Shown here: in pieces, positions 1 through 7,286 of the stretch
Numbering within the stretch: position 1 is the first letter of the stretch
Layout: every line of letters begins with the position of its first letter
NCBI GenBank assembly: GCA_022566515.1
Contig: JADFIT010000016.1
Location: forward strand, 1-37,079
Length of the DNA: 37,079 nucleotides
Reading direction: 5' to 3'
Origin: Gemmatimonadota bacterium
GTDB lineage: Bacteria; Gemmatimonadota; Gemmatimonadetes; Gemmatimonadales; GWC2-71-9
Program-made: the position numbers and the translations under genes
The notes under the pieces: generated by a model
What the model was told of the DNA's origin: nothing
What the model saw: only the letters and a program-made list of their open reading frames with translations
The model's database searches: none

Positions 1-307
1 CGTATACCTCGCGCCCGAGTTCGTCGGTGCCGAGCCAATGCTCGGCGCTGGGCGGCAGCAAGCGGTCGGCGAGATGCTGCTCGAGGCCGTTGCCGCTGGT
101 CAACAGCGGCGCGAATGTAGCGATCAGCACCAGCGACAAAATGATGATAAAGCCCGTCATGGCGATCGGGTTGGCGCTGAAGGCTATCCAGCTCAAATAG
201 AGACGTTGACAGCGGGCATGATACATCGAGCCCGGTGAATCCGACAGCAGCCAGGATTTCAATCCCGGTTTCTTACCCCGTGGAGCAGTGGTGGTGTTAT
301 CGCTCAT
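1..307 (-). CDS. ABC transporter permease, DppC/OppC type (3' end outside window)
   Basis: This is the second permease of a peptide/nickel-type ABC importer. The first 102 codons are visible and the gene continues past the left edge. The protein has a short hydrophilic N-terminus, then a membrane segment around residues 44-65 (FIIILSLVLIATFAPLL). After it comes the family's hallmark, in which a loop leads into H-W-L-G-T-D-E-L-G-R near residue 95. That motif is typical of the OppC_N region. The ATG overlaps the stop of the upstream permease gene as ATGA, so the two are translationally coupled and form one heterodimeric membrane channel. The substrate cannot be told from this fragment. Confidence in the family is high. 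Confidence 0.93.
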   Translation of the reverse strand, partial: MSDNTTTAPRGKKPGLKSWLLSDSPGSMYHARCQRLYLSWIAFSANPIAMTGFIIILSLVLIATFAPLLTSGNGLEQHLADRLLPPSAEHWLGTDELGREVY

Positions 308-1401
308 CGCCGCGCCCTGGGATCGACCATGCGGTAGAGCACATCGGAGAACATATTGATGCCGACGAAGCCGATGCCGACCACCACCGTGCCGCCGATC
401 ACCGCATTCATATCGGCGTTGAACAGGGATTTGGTGATGTACTGGCCGATGCCCGGCCAGGCGAAGATGGTTTCGGTGAGCACCGAACCTTCGAGCAAGG
501 ACGCATAGGTCAAACCGATGATGGTGATGAGCTGGATCAGCACGTTGCGGAAGGCGTGACGCCAGATCACCGCGGTCTCCGTGAGACCCTTGACCCGGGC
601 GGTGATGATGTATTCCTGACTGAGCTGATCGAGCATGAAGCTGCGCGTCATGCGCGCGATATAGGCCAGCGCGTAGGTCGCCAGCATGGCGGCCGGCAGG
701 ACCAGGTGGGAGAATGCGTTTTGAAATATCTCCCACTCTCCCTGCATGGCGGAATCGATCAGGATGAACCCGGTGACCGGATCGACGATGCCGTCGTAAT
801 AGACCTCGATACGGCCCGGTCCGGGCAGCCAGCCGAGCTTGGCGTAGAAGATCAGCAGGGCGACCATGCCGAGCCAGAAAATCGGCACCGAATAGCCGAA
901 AAGCCCGATGACGCGGACGATATGATCGATCAAGCGGCCCTGGTGGACGGCGGCGGCAACCCCCATGGGAATGCCGAGGAAGATGCCGATGAAGGTGGCG
1001 ACGGAGGCCAGTTCCAGGGTCGCCGGAAAATAGGTGATGATATCGTCGAGCACCGGCCGAGTGGTCATGATCGACTTGCCGAAATCGCCCTGAACGACGT
1101 TGGTCAGATAGATCCAGTATTGCTGAAGCAGCGGCTTATCGAGCCCGAGCTTAAGGTACATGGCCTCGTAGACGTCCTGCGACGCGCGATCGCCGACGAT
1201 CGCCAACACCGGATCGGCGGGCATCACGCGACCGATGATGAAGGTGATGGCGGTGAGGCCGAGAATGGTGACGACCATCGTGAACAACACGTTCGCGGGC
1301 TTGGCGATCGCCGACCCGAAAAGCGCAATTCTAGCGGCCAACGAATGCGGGGACGAGCCTTCGCCCGTCCCCGACACCGTCGTAAAATTACCCTCTACCA
1401 T
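304..1401 (-). CDS. ABC transporter permease, DppB/OppB type
   Basis: This is the first inner-membrane permease of a peptide/opine/nickel-type ABC importer, 365 residues. It has an N-terminal membrane segment near residues 37-58, the periplasmic DPVLAIVGDRAS-type loop, then a block of about five further membrane segments. The ATPase-contact (EAA) loop reads ARVKGLTETAVIWRHAFRN, close to the family consensus A-x-x-K-G-x(7)-R-H-A-x-R-N. The C-terminus ends in a typical Y-R-x-V-D-P-R. It is about 25 residues longer at the N-terminus than usual, so a later start is possible. It sits between the binding-protein gene, 27 bp upstream, and the partial second permease, overlapping it by 4 bp. This is standard operon order. 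Confidence 0.95.
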   Translation of the reverse strand: MVEGNFTTVSGTGEGSSPHSLAARIALFGSAIAKPANVLFTMVVTILGLTAITFIIGRVMPADPVLAIVGDRASQDVYEAMYLKLGLDKPLLQQYWIYLTNVVQGDFGKSIMTTRPVLDDIITYFPATLELASVATFIGIFLGIPMGVAAAVHQGRLIDHIVRVIGLFGYSVPIFWLGMVALLIFYAKLGWLPGPGRIEVYYDGIVDPVTGFILIDSAMQGEWEIFQNAFSHLVLPAAMLATYALAYIARMTRSFMLDQLSQEYIITARVKGLTETAVIWRHAFRNVLIQLITIIGLTYASLLEGSVLTETIFAWPGIGQYITKSLFNADMNAVIGGTVVVGIGFVGINMFSDVLYRMVDPRARR

Positions 1402-1428
1402 AGGATTCTGGTACCGAGGGACTCAGGC

Positions 1429-3036
1429 TTACTTGGTTATCGTCCGATAGAAGACGAGATCGAAGTTGGCGCCGCTGACATAGCCCTTCACGTTGTTGCG
1501 CAGCGCCGTCTGTTCGCTTTTCTGGAACATGATGGTGAACGGCCCGATCTCCTGCATCCGCTTCTGGAGCTTGAGATAGATCGCCAAACGCTTGGCGGGA
1601 TCGGCTTCACTGGCCCCGGCTTCCGTCATCGCGTTGATTTCGGGATTGAAGAAGGATGTCCGCCACGCCACCTTGCCGGTCAGGCTGGCTTCCAGCCGGT
1701 TGTCCGGGTTGTGGGCGAATGCATCGGCGTTGGAATGCGGGTCGACATAGTCGGGCGACCACTGAGCGACGATGAGCTCATGCTTGCGCGCCCGATACAT
1801 GGGCCACAAGGTTTTGCCCTCGGCCAGGGTGATCTGGGACTCGACACCGATCTTCGACAGGCTCTGCTGAACCGACTGGGCGATCTCGGGGTAGGGCGAC
1901 TTGGTCAGGGTATCGATCCTGATCTTGAAGCCGCCGCCGGGATAGCCGGCCTCGGCGAGCAGCGCCCTGGCCTTGTCGAGGTCGAGCGAGAACGGCGTCT
2001 CGTCATAGGACGCCCACAGGCCGGACGGCCAGAAGGCCTGATGGATCTTGAACTGGCCGGCGAGGAACGAATTGACCATGCCCTCGTAGTCGACGATGTA
2101 GCGAATCGCCTCGTTGACCTTGGGATTGCCGAGGATCGGATGCGCCTGATTGGCCGCCATGTAGATCAGCGCCGCCTTGGGGTCGTTGGCGATGACCACG
2201 TCCACGTTGCCTTCCAGGCCCTTGATCAGATCGGGCGTCAAGTCACGCGCCATGTCGACGTCGCCCTTCTCGATCAGCAGGCGCTGGGCGGCCGCCTCGG
2301 GAACGTGACGCAGGATGATCCGCTTCATGGCCGGTTCGCCGTGGCGATAGTTCGGGTTGGCCTCGAGAATGACGATCTCGTTCGCCTTGTAGGTCTTGAG
2401 CGAGTACGGACCAGACCCGGCGCTATGGGTCTTCAGCCATTCGTAGCCGAGGTCGCCGTCGACCTCGTGGCTCATCACCAACTTCATGTCGATGACCGCG
2501 CCGACGCCCGCGGACAGGGCGTTCAAGGCCAAGGCCGGCGACAGATCGGAGTTCAGCTTGAGGACGACCGTCTCGTCGTCGGGCGCCGTGACCAAGCCGT
2601 CGACGTTGTCGGCATTCCAGCCGAACTGGGTGAAGATGAAGGCCGGCGTCTTGTTGAGCTTGATGACCCGGCGGAGCGAAAAGGCCATGTCGGCCGCGGT
2701 CATCTTGTTGCCCGAATGGAACACCTGATTGGGCCGGAGCTTCAGGGTGATGGTCTTGCCGTCGTCGCTGATGGTGTAGCTCTCGGCAGCGCCGCCGACC
2801 AGGGTGGTGAGGTCTTCGGCCTCGAACATCATGACCCGGTCATAGATGTTGGCGATGACCTCGCCGCCGGTGAATTCGAACACCTCGGCGGGATCGAGGA
2901 CGATGATGTCGTCGATGTTCTTGGCCATAATCAGCGTATCGTCCGGCGTGCCGGCCTGGACCGGTCCTACCGCCGGCCCCGCCTGGGCCGCGACGAACGC
3001 GAAGCCGGCAAGCAGGGCGAGTTGTTTCAAGCGCAT
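1429..3036 (-). CDS. ABC transporter periplasmic binding protein, family 5 (SBP_bac_5)
   Basis: This is the extracytoplasmic solute-binding protein that feeds the two permeases, 535 residues. I chose the ATG at 3036 because GGAGG lies 8 bases before it and the protein then opens with a clean signal peptide (MRLKQLALLAGFAFVAAQA, cleavage near residue 28). A 25-codon upstream extension is open but would bury the signal. The mature part shows the family layout: a Y-D-x-V/L segment, F-H-S-G about a quarter of the way in with T-A-A-D-M-A-F-S following, then G-S-G-P-Y, then Y-I-V-D-Y-E-G-M and A-R-A-L-L-A-E-A-G-Y-P-G-G. The family binds peptides, glutathione, nickel chelates or sugars. The ligand is not readable here. 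Confidence 0.93.
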   Translation of the reverse strand: MRLKQLALLAGFAFVAAQAGPAVGPVQAGTPDDTLIMAKNIDDIIVLDPAEVFEFTGGEVIANIYDRVMMFEAEDLTTLVGGAAESYTISDDGKTITLKLRPNQVFHSGNKMTAADMAFSLRRVIKLNKTPAFIFTQFGWNADNVDGLVTAPDDETVVLKLNSDLSPALALNALSAGVGAVIDMKLVMSHEVDGDLGYEWLKTHSAGSGPYSLKTYKANEIVILEANPNYRHGEPAMKRIILRHVPEAAAQRLLIEKGDVDMARDLTPDLIKGLEGNVDVVIANDPKAALIYMAANQAHPILGNPKVNEAIRYIVDYEGMVNSFLAGQFKIHQAFWPSGLWASYDETPFSLDLDKARALLAEAGYPGGGFKIRIDTLTKSPYPEIAQSVQQSLSKIGVESQITLAEGKTLWPMYRARKHELIVAQWSPDYVDPHSNADAFAHNPDNRLEASLTGKVAWRTSFFNPEINAMTEAGASEADPAKRLAIYLKLQKRMQEIGPFTIMFQKSEQTALRNNVKGYVSGANFDLVFYRTITK

Positions 3037-3201
3037 TGATGCATCCTCCAAGATTCCGAATACGATTTGTCGTTGACGTGTTGATTGTCGAGACCACCGC
3101 CTGCGTGGCAAATCCAGCCAGTGGTCACGCCACCGTACCCTATTCGAATTTGCCGTACTCAGGAAGCAGTGGATGCGGTCGGTAACAAATAACCCGTCGC
3201 G

Positions 3202-3612
3202 TCACCCCTCGAGCGGGACGTCGGGCACCCAAAGATAGCCGTCCGCGTCGACGATGTAGACCTCGCGCAGGCCGTGCGGCTTGTCGGCGGCGCCGTCGAG
3301 CACGGTGTAGCCGAGCTCGCGCGCCACCGCTTCGGCGGCGTCCGGGTCGCGGCCGTGCAGCCTGATCTCGGCGCCGATGCCGCGCGCGATGTCGGGGCCC
3401 AGGCTGCCGTGCAGCGGGTGGTCGCGATAGGTATGGTCGGCGTGCAGCATCCATTCGGCGTCGCCGCGCCGGACGACCGCGAAATCGGCGTCGTCGTAGA
3501 CCACCTCGGCGTCGAGCACCGCGCGGTGGAAGGCGAGCGCCGCGGCGACGTCGCGCACCAAGAGGTTGATCGTCAGGCCCTTGAGCGAGCGCCCATAGTC
3601 GGGCGCCGGCAT
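3202..3612 (-). CDS. VOC-fold (glyoxalase/bleomycin-resistance-like) protein
   Basis: A 136-residue protein with the vicinal-oxygen-chelate pattern. The first beta-alpha unit is G-L-T-I-N-L-L-V-R-D-V-A-A-A-L-A-F-H-R-A-V-L. A middle segment carries two histidines (H-A-D-H-T-Y). The last unit ends in the characteristic E-V-Y-I-V-D-A-D-G-Y-L-W. I start it at 3612, where AAAGGAG lies 7 bases upstream of the ATG. An ATG nine codons earlier lacks a ribosome site. The enzyme activity is unknown, since VOC proteins include dioxygenases, glyoxalases and antibiotic-binding proteins. It lies downstream of the Sel1-repeat gene on the same strand but is separated from it by two inverted repeats, so it may have its own promoter. 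Confidence 0.85.
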   Translation of the reverse strand: MPAPDYGRSLKGLTINLLVRDVAAALAFHRAVLDAEVVYDDADFAVVRRGDAEWMLHADHTYRDHPLHGSLGPDIARGIGAEIRLHGRDPDAAEAVARELGYTVLDGAADKPHGLREVYIVDADGYLWVPDVPLEG

Positions 3613-3669
3613 CCACGACTCCTTTGTGCTGAGTTTCATCGGTGGGGCTCGCTGTCGAGCGCGGGTAGA

Positions 3670-3705
3670 GCATAATTCGATCGATGGAAGCCGGTCGAAT
3701 TATGC
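3670..3705. repeat. 11-bp perfect inverted repeat upstream of VOC gene
   Basis: Arms GCATAATTCGA (3670-3680) and TCGAATTATGC (3695-3705) are exact reverse complements separated by 14 bp. The repeat lies about 60-90 bp upstream of the VOC gene start. There is no T-run after it on the minus strand, so an operator or other DNA-binding site is more likely than a terminator. Confidence 0.6.
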
Positions 3706-3713
3706 CAGGCCGC

Positions 3714-3780
3714 GCCAACCTTATTGGGACAAGAGGGGGCCCGCCGACCGTTCGGCCACCCTTGATCCCATAAGATTGGC
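3714..3780. repeat. Imperfect 67-bp inverted repeat, possible hairpin/terminator
   Basis: The left arm starts GCCAACCTTATTGGGACAAG. The right arm is its imperfect reverse complement and ends CCCATAAGATTGGC. Arms are about 24 bp with a few mismatches or single-base gaps. It lies 60 bp beyond the stop of the Sel1-repeat gene and could end that transcript, or it may be a dispersed palindromic repeat. Confidence 0.5.
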
Positions 3781-3838
3781 ACGCGCGGCGATTGAGCGCA
3801 GGTCGGCTTCACAAAGTGAAGGTGACCGCACATTTGGT

Positions 3839-4330
3839 CTAGTTCTTCGGCTGCCAGTCGTCGGCGAACGCTTCCGCCGCGGCGATCTGATCCTTGGAAA
3901 CCAGCTTCTCGATCAGGCCGTAGACGTCCATCGCCCGATTGGCGACCGTGATGTCCTCACCGGTGACGACCAGGTAGAGCCACTTGTACGCCTCGCCATA
4001 ATCCTGCTTCACGCCGATGCCGTCGACGTACATCGAGCCGAGCGCAACCTGAGCGACCGCGTCGCCACGATCGGCGGCCTGCTTGTACCACTTGATCGCC
4101 TCGGCATCGTTCTTCACGCCGCTCTCGGGGTCGGAGTATATCCGGCCGAGCATCTGCTGCGCGCGCGCGTCGCCCTTCCCCGCCAGCGCCTTGAAGCCCT
4201 TCACCGCCTCGGCGACCTTGCCGTTCGAATAGGCCTCGAAGACCTTGTCGAACCCTTGGGCGAGGGCGCCGGTCGCGATGCCCGCGACCAAGGCGCCGAT
4301 CAGCGCCACCCGGCGTGCCAGCTGCATCAT
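3839..4330 (-). CDS. Secreted Sel1/TPR-repeat protein
   Basis: A 163-residue protein with a signal peptide (MMQLARRVALIGALVAGIATGALA, cleavage near residue 25), so it acts in the periplasm. It is followed by Sel1-like helical repeats: A-V-K-G-F-K-A-L-A-G-K-G-D-A-R-A-Q-Q-M-L-G, then A-I-K-W-Y-K-Q-A-A-D-R-G-D-A-V-A-Q-V-A-L-G-S-M-Y, then a partial one at Y-G-E-A-Y-K-W. Such repeats are protein-protein contact scaffolds. No partner is evident. GGAGG stands 8 bases before the first of two adjacent ATGs, which supports this start. Its promoter would lie in the 18 bp after the upstream membrane-protein gene or further up, so the two may be cotranscribed. Confidence 0.88.
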   Translation of the reverse strand: MMQLARRVALIGALVAGIATGALAQGFDKVFEAYSNGKVAEAVKGFKALAGKGDARAQQMLGRIYSDPESGVKNDAEAIKWYKQAADRGDAVAQVALGSMYVDGIGVKQDYGEAYKWLYLVVTGEDITVANRAMDVYGLIEKLVSKDQIAAAEAFADDWQPKN

Positions 4331-4348
4331 GACGACTACCTCCGGAAC

Positions 4349-4612
4349 CTACTCTAGTCCGGATTTCTCGCTGTGCACAGGCGCGTCACCGGGCCCACGG
4401 CGGCGACGCAGCCACCACGACTGAACGCGGCGGCGCCGGCGGCGCAGCCACGGGATGTCGTCCGAGATCAGGACGAGGCCGAGCGGCAGCATCCAGAATC
4501 CGAGGATCGGCAGGAAGCCGAGAATGCCGCCGACGATCAACAGGGCGCCAGCGCCGCGCCTGATCCAGGCGTTCGGGTGGCGCTTCAGTCGGCTGAACAA
4601 TTCGCTCGGCAT
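4349..4612 (-). CDS. Small PGPGW-like membrane protein
   Basis: An 87-residue protein with a short cytoplasmic head (S-R-L-K-R-H-P-N-A-W-I-R-R-G), one hydrophobic hairpin (A-L-L-I-V-G-G-I-L-G-F-L-P-I-L-G-F-W-M-L-P-L-G-L), then an arginine-rich tail (L-R-R-R-R-R-R). This is the pattern of small alphaproteobacterial membrane proteins often labelled PGPGW or hypothetical, with G-F-W-M-L-P-L-G-L as the strongest feature. The function is unknown. The positive tail suggests cytoplasmic anchoring of that end. Ten bases upstream of its start lies the left arm of the inverted-repeat element at 4622-4885, so its native promoter has probably been displaced or is carried by that element. Confidence 0.75.
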   Translation of the reverse strand: MPSELFSRLKRHPNAWIRRGAGALLIVGGILGFLPILGFWMLPLGLVLISDDIPWLRRRRRRVQSWWLRRRRGPGDAPVHSEKSGLE

Positions 4613-4621
4613 TGCCGGCCT

Positions 4622-4885
4622 ATACCAAGGAACAGCGATAAAGGCCCCTAGAGATCGCGTCCGCTTTTCGCCGGGTAGGCTGCCTGACGCCCTCCGGCGA
4701 TAAGCGGACGCGACCCGCCGGGCGGCTTGCCGTGGCTCTCGGCCGCTATCAGCTTGGCGGACGTCGTTGCGCCCGCCTTGCGATGCCCCTTCTATTACAA
4801 TATATGGGCATCGCCGCGACGGGCGCGCCTAGCCGAGAACCACGGCAAGCCGTCTCTAGGGGTCTTTATCAATGCTCCTTGGTAT
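4622..4885. mobile_element. MITE-like element: 33-bp terminal inverted repeats with nested hairpins
   Basis: The two ends, 4622-4654 and 4853-4885, are inverted repeats matching at 29 of 33 positions (outer end ATACCAAGGA). Inside are three further inverted repeats: 4656-4674 with 4694-4712 (18 of 19), 4723-4743 with 4832-4852 (20 of 21), and 4780-4789 with 4805-4814 (9 of 10) nested within the second. No credible gene is inside. The layout fits a miniature inverted-repeat transposable element or a highly structured dispersed repeat. I could not find a clear target-site duplication. It occupies most of the otherwise gene-free stretch between the small membrane gene and tetR. Confidence 0.7.
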
Positions 4886-4924
4886 TACTCTAGCCCGGAC
4901 TGCCCACCATGGACAGGCGCGGCG

Positions 4925-4972
4925 TTGACACGGACAGCGCGCGCGCCCATGTTTAATGGACCAATCAGTCCG
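4925..4972 (+). promoter_or_regulatory. Probable tetR promoter and autoregulatory operator
   Basis: A perfect -35 hexamer TTGACA lies at 4925-4930. Candidate -10 sequences are CATGTT at 4948, at 17-bp spacing, or TTTAAT at 4952. The dyad TGGAC-CAATCA-GTCCg at 4957-4972 follows, 27 bp ahead of the tetR start codon. A dyad over the promoter is the usual arrangement for a self-repressing TetR regulator. Confidence 0.5.
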
Positions 4973-4998
4973 AAACCGAGCCGAGGCACCCCGCGAAC

Positions 4999-5985
4999 AT
5001 GGCCCGACCCCGTGAATTCTCGACCGATGACGCGCTCGGCCAAGCGATGGACGTGTTCTGGTCCAAGGGCTACCAGGCGACCACGCTGGGCGACCTGACG
5101 CGCGCCCTGGCCGAGAAGCACGGCTGCGAGCCGGAAAACATCGTGTTGGGGGCGGGCTCGGGTGAGATCCTCAAGAACGCGGCGCACGCCTTCACCAACC
5201 GCGACCACCACTTTGTCACCGGGACCCCCTCCTACCTCCAGCCGAGTCGCGTGGCCCGGTATCTGGGTGCCACGGTCGTGTCGATTCCGGTCAACAGAGC
5301 CGACGGGAAGCTGGACCTCGATGCCATGGAGGCCGCCGCGCGTGGTGCGGGGCTGATCTTCCTCTGCAACCCGAACAATCCGACGAGCACCGTGCACACC
5401 GGATCGGACGTGCGGGCGTTCGCGCGAACCGTGCGGCGCAACTCACCGAACACCGTGATCCACTTCGACGAGGCCTACCACGAGTACGTCACGCATCCGG
5501 ACTACGAGCCGGCGCTGGAGCTGGCGCTCGAAACGCCCAAGGTCTTTGTCACCCGTACCTTCTCGAAGTTGTTCGGGATGGCCGGCATGCGGATCGGCTA
5601 CGGCGTCGGTCATCGCGATACGATCGCAACCCTGCGGCGCTACTCGCTCACCGTCAACACGAACGTCCCGGGTCTCGCAGCGGCGTACGCCGCGGTGCGG
5701 GAAACCGATTTCGTCCACACCGAGCAGCGCCGTAACACCGAGGCCAAGCAATTCACGGTCGATTTCCTGGCTCGGCATGGGCTTGAATGCTACAACTCTC
5801 AGACGAACTTCATCTTCGTGGAGCTGGGCCGGCCGGCAGCGGATTTCCGGGCCGCTTGTCGGGAGCACGGCGTATCGGTGGGCCGCGACTTCCCGCCGAT
5901 GGAGCGGACTCACGCCAGGATCAGCATCGGAACGATGGACGAGATGAAGCGGGCTTGCGAAGTCTTTGAGGAGGTGCTGGCATGA
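4999..5985 (+). CDS. TetR N-terminus joined in frame to a 5'-truncated HisC-like aminotransferase (chimeric ORF)
   Basis: The 328-codon frame has two unrelated parts. Residues 1 to about 35 (MARPREF...DALGQAMDVFWSKGY...TLGDLT) are the first helices of a TetR-family DNA-binding domain. They stop before the recognition helix. From about residue 36 it is a fold-type I PLP aminotransferase like the next gene: G-A-G-S-G-E, N-P-N-N-P-T-S (near 124-130), F-D-E-A-Y (156-160), PLP lysine K190 in R-T-F-S-K, and M-R-I-G-Y. The partner's first ~95 residues (Tat signal, N-E-N-P-L-G-P) are missing, so neither half should work. The joint lies at about 5098-5115, between T34 and E39. The stop overlaps the next gene's start as ATGA. 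I read this as a misassembly or recombination joint and not as a functional fusion. Confidence 0.8.
   Translation: MARPREFSTDDALGQAMDVFWSKGYQATTLGDLTRALAEKHGCEPENIVLGAGSGEILKNAAHAFTNRDHHFVTGTPSYLQPSRVARYLGATVVSIPVNRADGKLDLDAMEAAARGAGLIFLCNPNNPTSTVHTGSDVRAFARTVRRNSPNTVIHFDEAYHEYVTHPDYEPALELALETPKVFVTRTFSKLFGMAGMRIGYGVGHRDTIATLRRYSLTVNTNVPGLAAAYAAVRETDFVHTEQRRNTEAKQFTVDFLARHGLECYNSQTNFIFVELGRPAADFRAACREHGVSVGRDFPPMERTHARISIGTMDEMKRACEVFEEVLA
5098..5115. other. Breakpoint between two unrelated sequence blocks
   Basis: Homology to TetR proteins ends at the D-L-T motif, and homology to a HisC-like aminotransferase begins within a few codons (A-L-A-E-K). Everything left of here looks alphaproteobacterial and everything right looks like a different phylum. 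This is the best single candidate for an assembly joint in the window. Confidence 0.7.
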
Positions 5986-7196
5986 AGACGCACGAGAGAA
6001 TCGATGGGATGCGGAACGGCGTCTCGCGCCGGTCATTCGTCAAGAGCGTCGGCCTGGGTGCGTCGGCCGCCGCCATCATGTCGTACGACGGGCCGCGCGC
6101 GTGGGCGCGCGCCATGTCGCTGTCGCTTCCGGTGCAGGAGCGTCCGTTGCTGCTTCACAACAACGAGAACCCGTTGGGCCCGGGCACCCGCGTGATCGCG
6201 GCGATGAACGAGGCGCTGGAAGGCGGTCCGAGGGCCGGCCGCTATCCCGGCGGCGCCATCGGTGAGTTGGTTGAGGCGATCGCCAAGATGAACAACATCC
6301 CGGCGGATTACGTGATGGTCGGGAACGGGTCCACCCAGTTGCTGCGCTCGGCGACCCAGGTCTTCACCTCGCCGACCAAGCATCTGGTCACGGCGTCGCC
6401 CTCGTACGAGGAAGTGCGGGACTACGCCACCCTGAACGGCCACCCGGTGGAGGCGCTGCCGCTCAAGGACATGTCGCTGGACTTGACCGCCATGGCCGAC
6501 GCGGCGAGGGGCGCGGGACTGGTCTTCGTCAACAACCCCAACAACCCCACCGCCACGCTGCACAGCGGTGATTCCATCGGGGCGCTGATCGATCGGATCT
6601 TGAGCGAGACCGACGCAATGATCATGGTGGACGAAGCGTACCACGACTACGTCACGGACCCGGGGCACGAGACGCAGATACCGCGCGCCGTGAAAGAGAA
6701 GCGGGTGATCGTTGCCCGCACGTTCTCGAAGGCACACGGCATGGCGGGCATGCGTATTGGCTGGGTGGTAGCGCATCCGGATGCCATCGCCAGGATGCGC
6801 GAGTGGCACTACGGGCTGAGTCTCAACATCCCGTCGCTCCTCGGGGCGAGGACCTCGATACTGAACCCCGACCGCATCGCGCGTGAGGCCGAGCGCAACA
6901 CCGCTGCCCGCCAGTTCACGCTCGATTGGTTTGCCTCCAGGGACATCGCGACGACTGACTCGCAGGCCAACTTCATCTTTGCGAGAACGGGTATGCCCGC
7001 CGGCGACTTCCGGGCTGCCAACGAGCGGCGTGGCATCTTGGTAGGGCGCGACTTTCCGCCGTACGAGCGGGAGTGGGCGCGCATCTCCATCAGCACGATG
7101 GATGACATGCGGCGCGCGGTGGACGTGTTCGGCAGCGTGCTCCCCGTGGCCACCGAGCAATCCAACGGACGTCGTTCGGACGCGGCGGCGGCCTGA
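5982..7196 (+). CDS. Tat-exported HisC-like PLP aminotransferase
   Basis: A 404-residue class I/II aminotransferase of histidinol-phosphate-aminotransferase type. The N-terminus carries a twin-arginine signal (S-R-R-S-F-V-K at 15-21, then a hydrophobic stretch ending A-W-A-R-A), so the enzyme is probably exported folded with its cofactor. Family motifs are N-E-N-P-L-G-P (61-67), G-N-G-S-T (114-118), N-N-P-N-N-P-T (184-190), V-D-E-A-Y (216-220), PLP lysine K250 in R-T-F-S-K, and M-R-I-G-W with R258. True HisC is cytoplasmic, so a role in histidine synthesis is unlikely and the substrate is unknown. It is translationally coupled (ATGA) to the truncated homologue before it, so the two were once a tandem pair. 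Confidence 0.9.
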   Translation: MKTHERIDGMRNGVSRRSFVKSVGLGASAAAIMSYDGPRAWARAMSLSLPVQERPLLLHNNENPLGPGTRVIAAMNEALEGGPRAGRYPGGAIGELVEAIAKMNNIPADYVMVGNGSTQLLRSATQVFTSPTKHLVTASPSYEEVRDYATLNGHPVEALPLKDMSLDLTAMADAARGAGLVFVNNPNNPTATLHSGDSIGALIDRILSETDAMIMVDEAYHDYVTDPGHETQIPRAVKEKRVIVARTFSKAHGMAGMRIGWVVAHPDAIARMREWHYGLSLNIPSLLGARTSILNPDRIAREAERNTAARQFTLDWFASRDIATTDSQANFIFARTGMPAGDFRAANERRGILVGRDFPPYEREWARISISTMDDMRRAVDVFGSVLPVATEQSNGRRSDAAAA

Positions 7197-7200
7197 TTGG

Positions 7201-7226
7201 GACGGTCTAAGACGGTCCGAGACGGT
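7201..7226. repeat. Three GACGGT repeats at 10-bp period
   Basis: GACGGT occurs at 7201, 7211 and 7221, exactly one helical turn apart, just after the aminotransferase stop codon. The spacing may be functional (protein binding) or remnants of slippage. Confidence 0.4.
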
Positions 7227-7238
7227 GTCTCAACAGAA

Positions 7239-7268
7239 GGCTGGGGGGTCGGAAGAGGTCCCCCAGCC
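7239..7268. terminator. Bidirectional hairpin between convergent genes
   Basis: Arms GGCTGGGGG (7239-7247) and CCCCCAGCC (7260-7268) pair perfectly around a 12-base loop. It lies between the stop codons of the convergent aminotransferase and NirK-like genes. There is no strong T-run, so termination is inferred from position and stem strength. Confidence 0.6.
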
Positions 7269-7286
7269 GGGTGAGAGTACGAGCAA

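Noticed and set aside
235-3039. Very long open frame on the plus strand opposite the permease and binding-protein genes
   Set aside because: It has a low-complexity, His/Asp/Gly-rich translation typical of antisense to high-GC genes. The minus strand has recognisable proteins with proper starts.
4999-5985. A genuine MocR-like regulator (DNA-binding domain plus aminotransferase)
   Set aside because: MocR proteins have a complete GntR winged helix and a complete aminotransferase domain. Here the TetR part stops before its recognition helix and the enzyme lacks its first ~95 residues.
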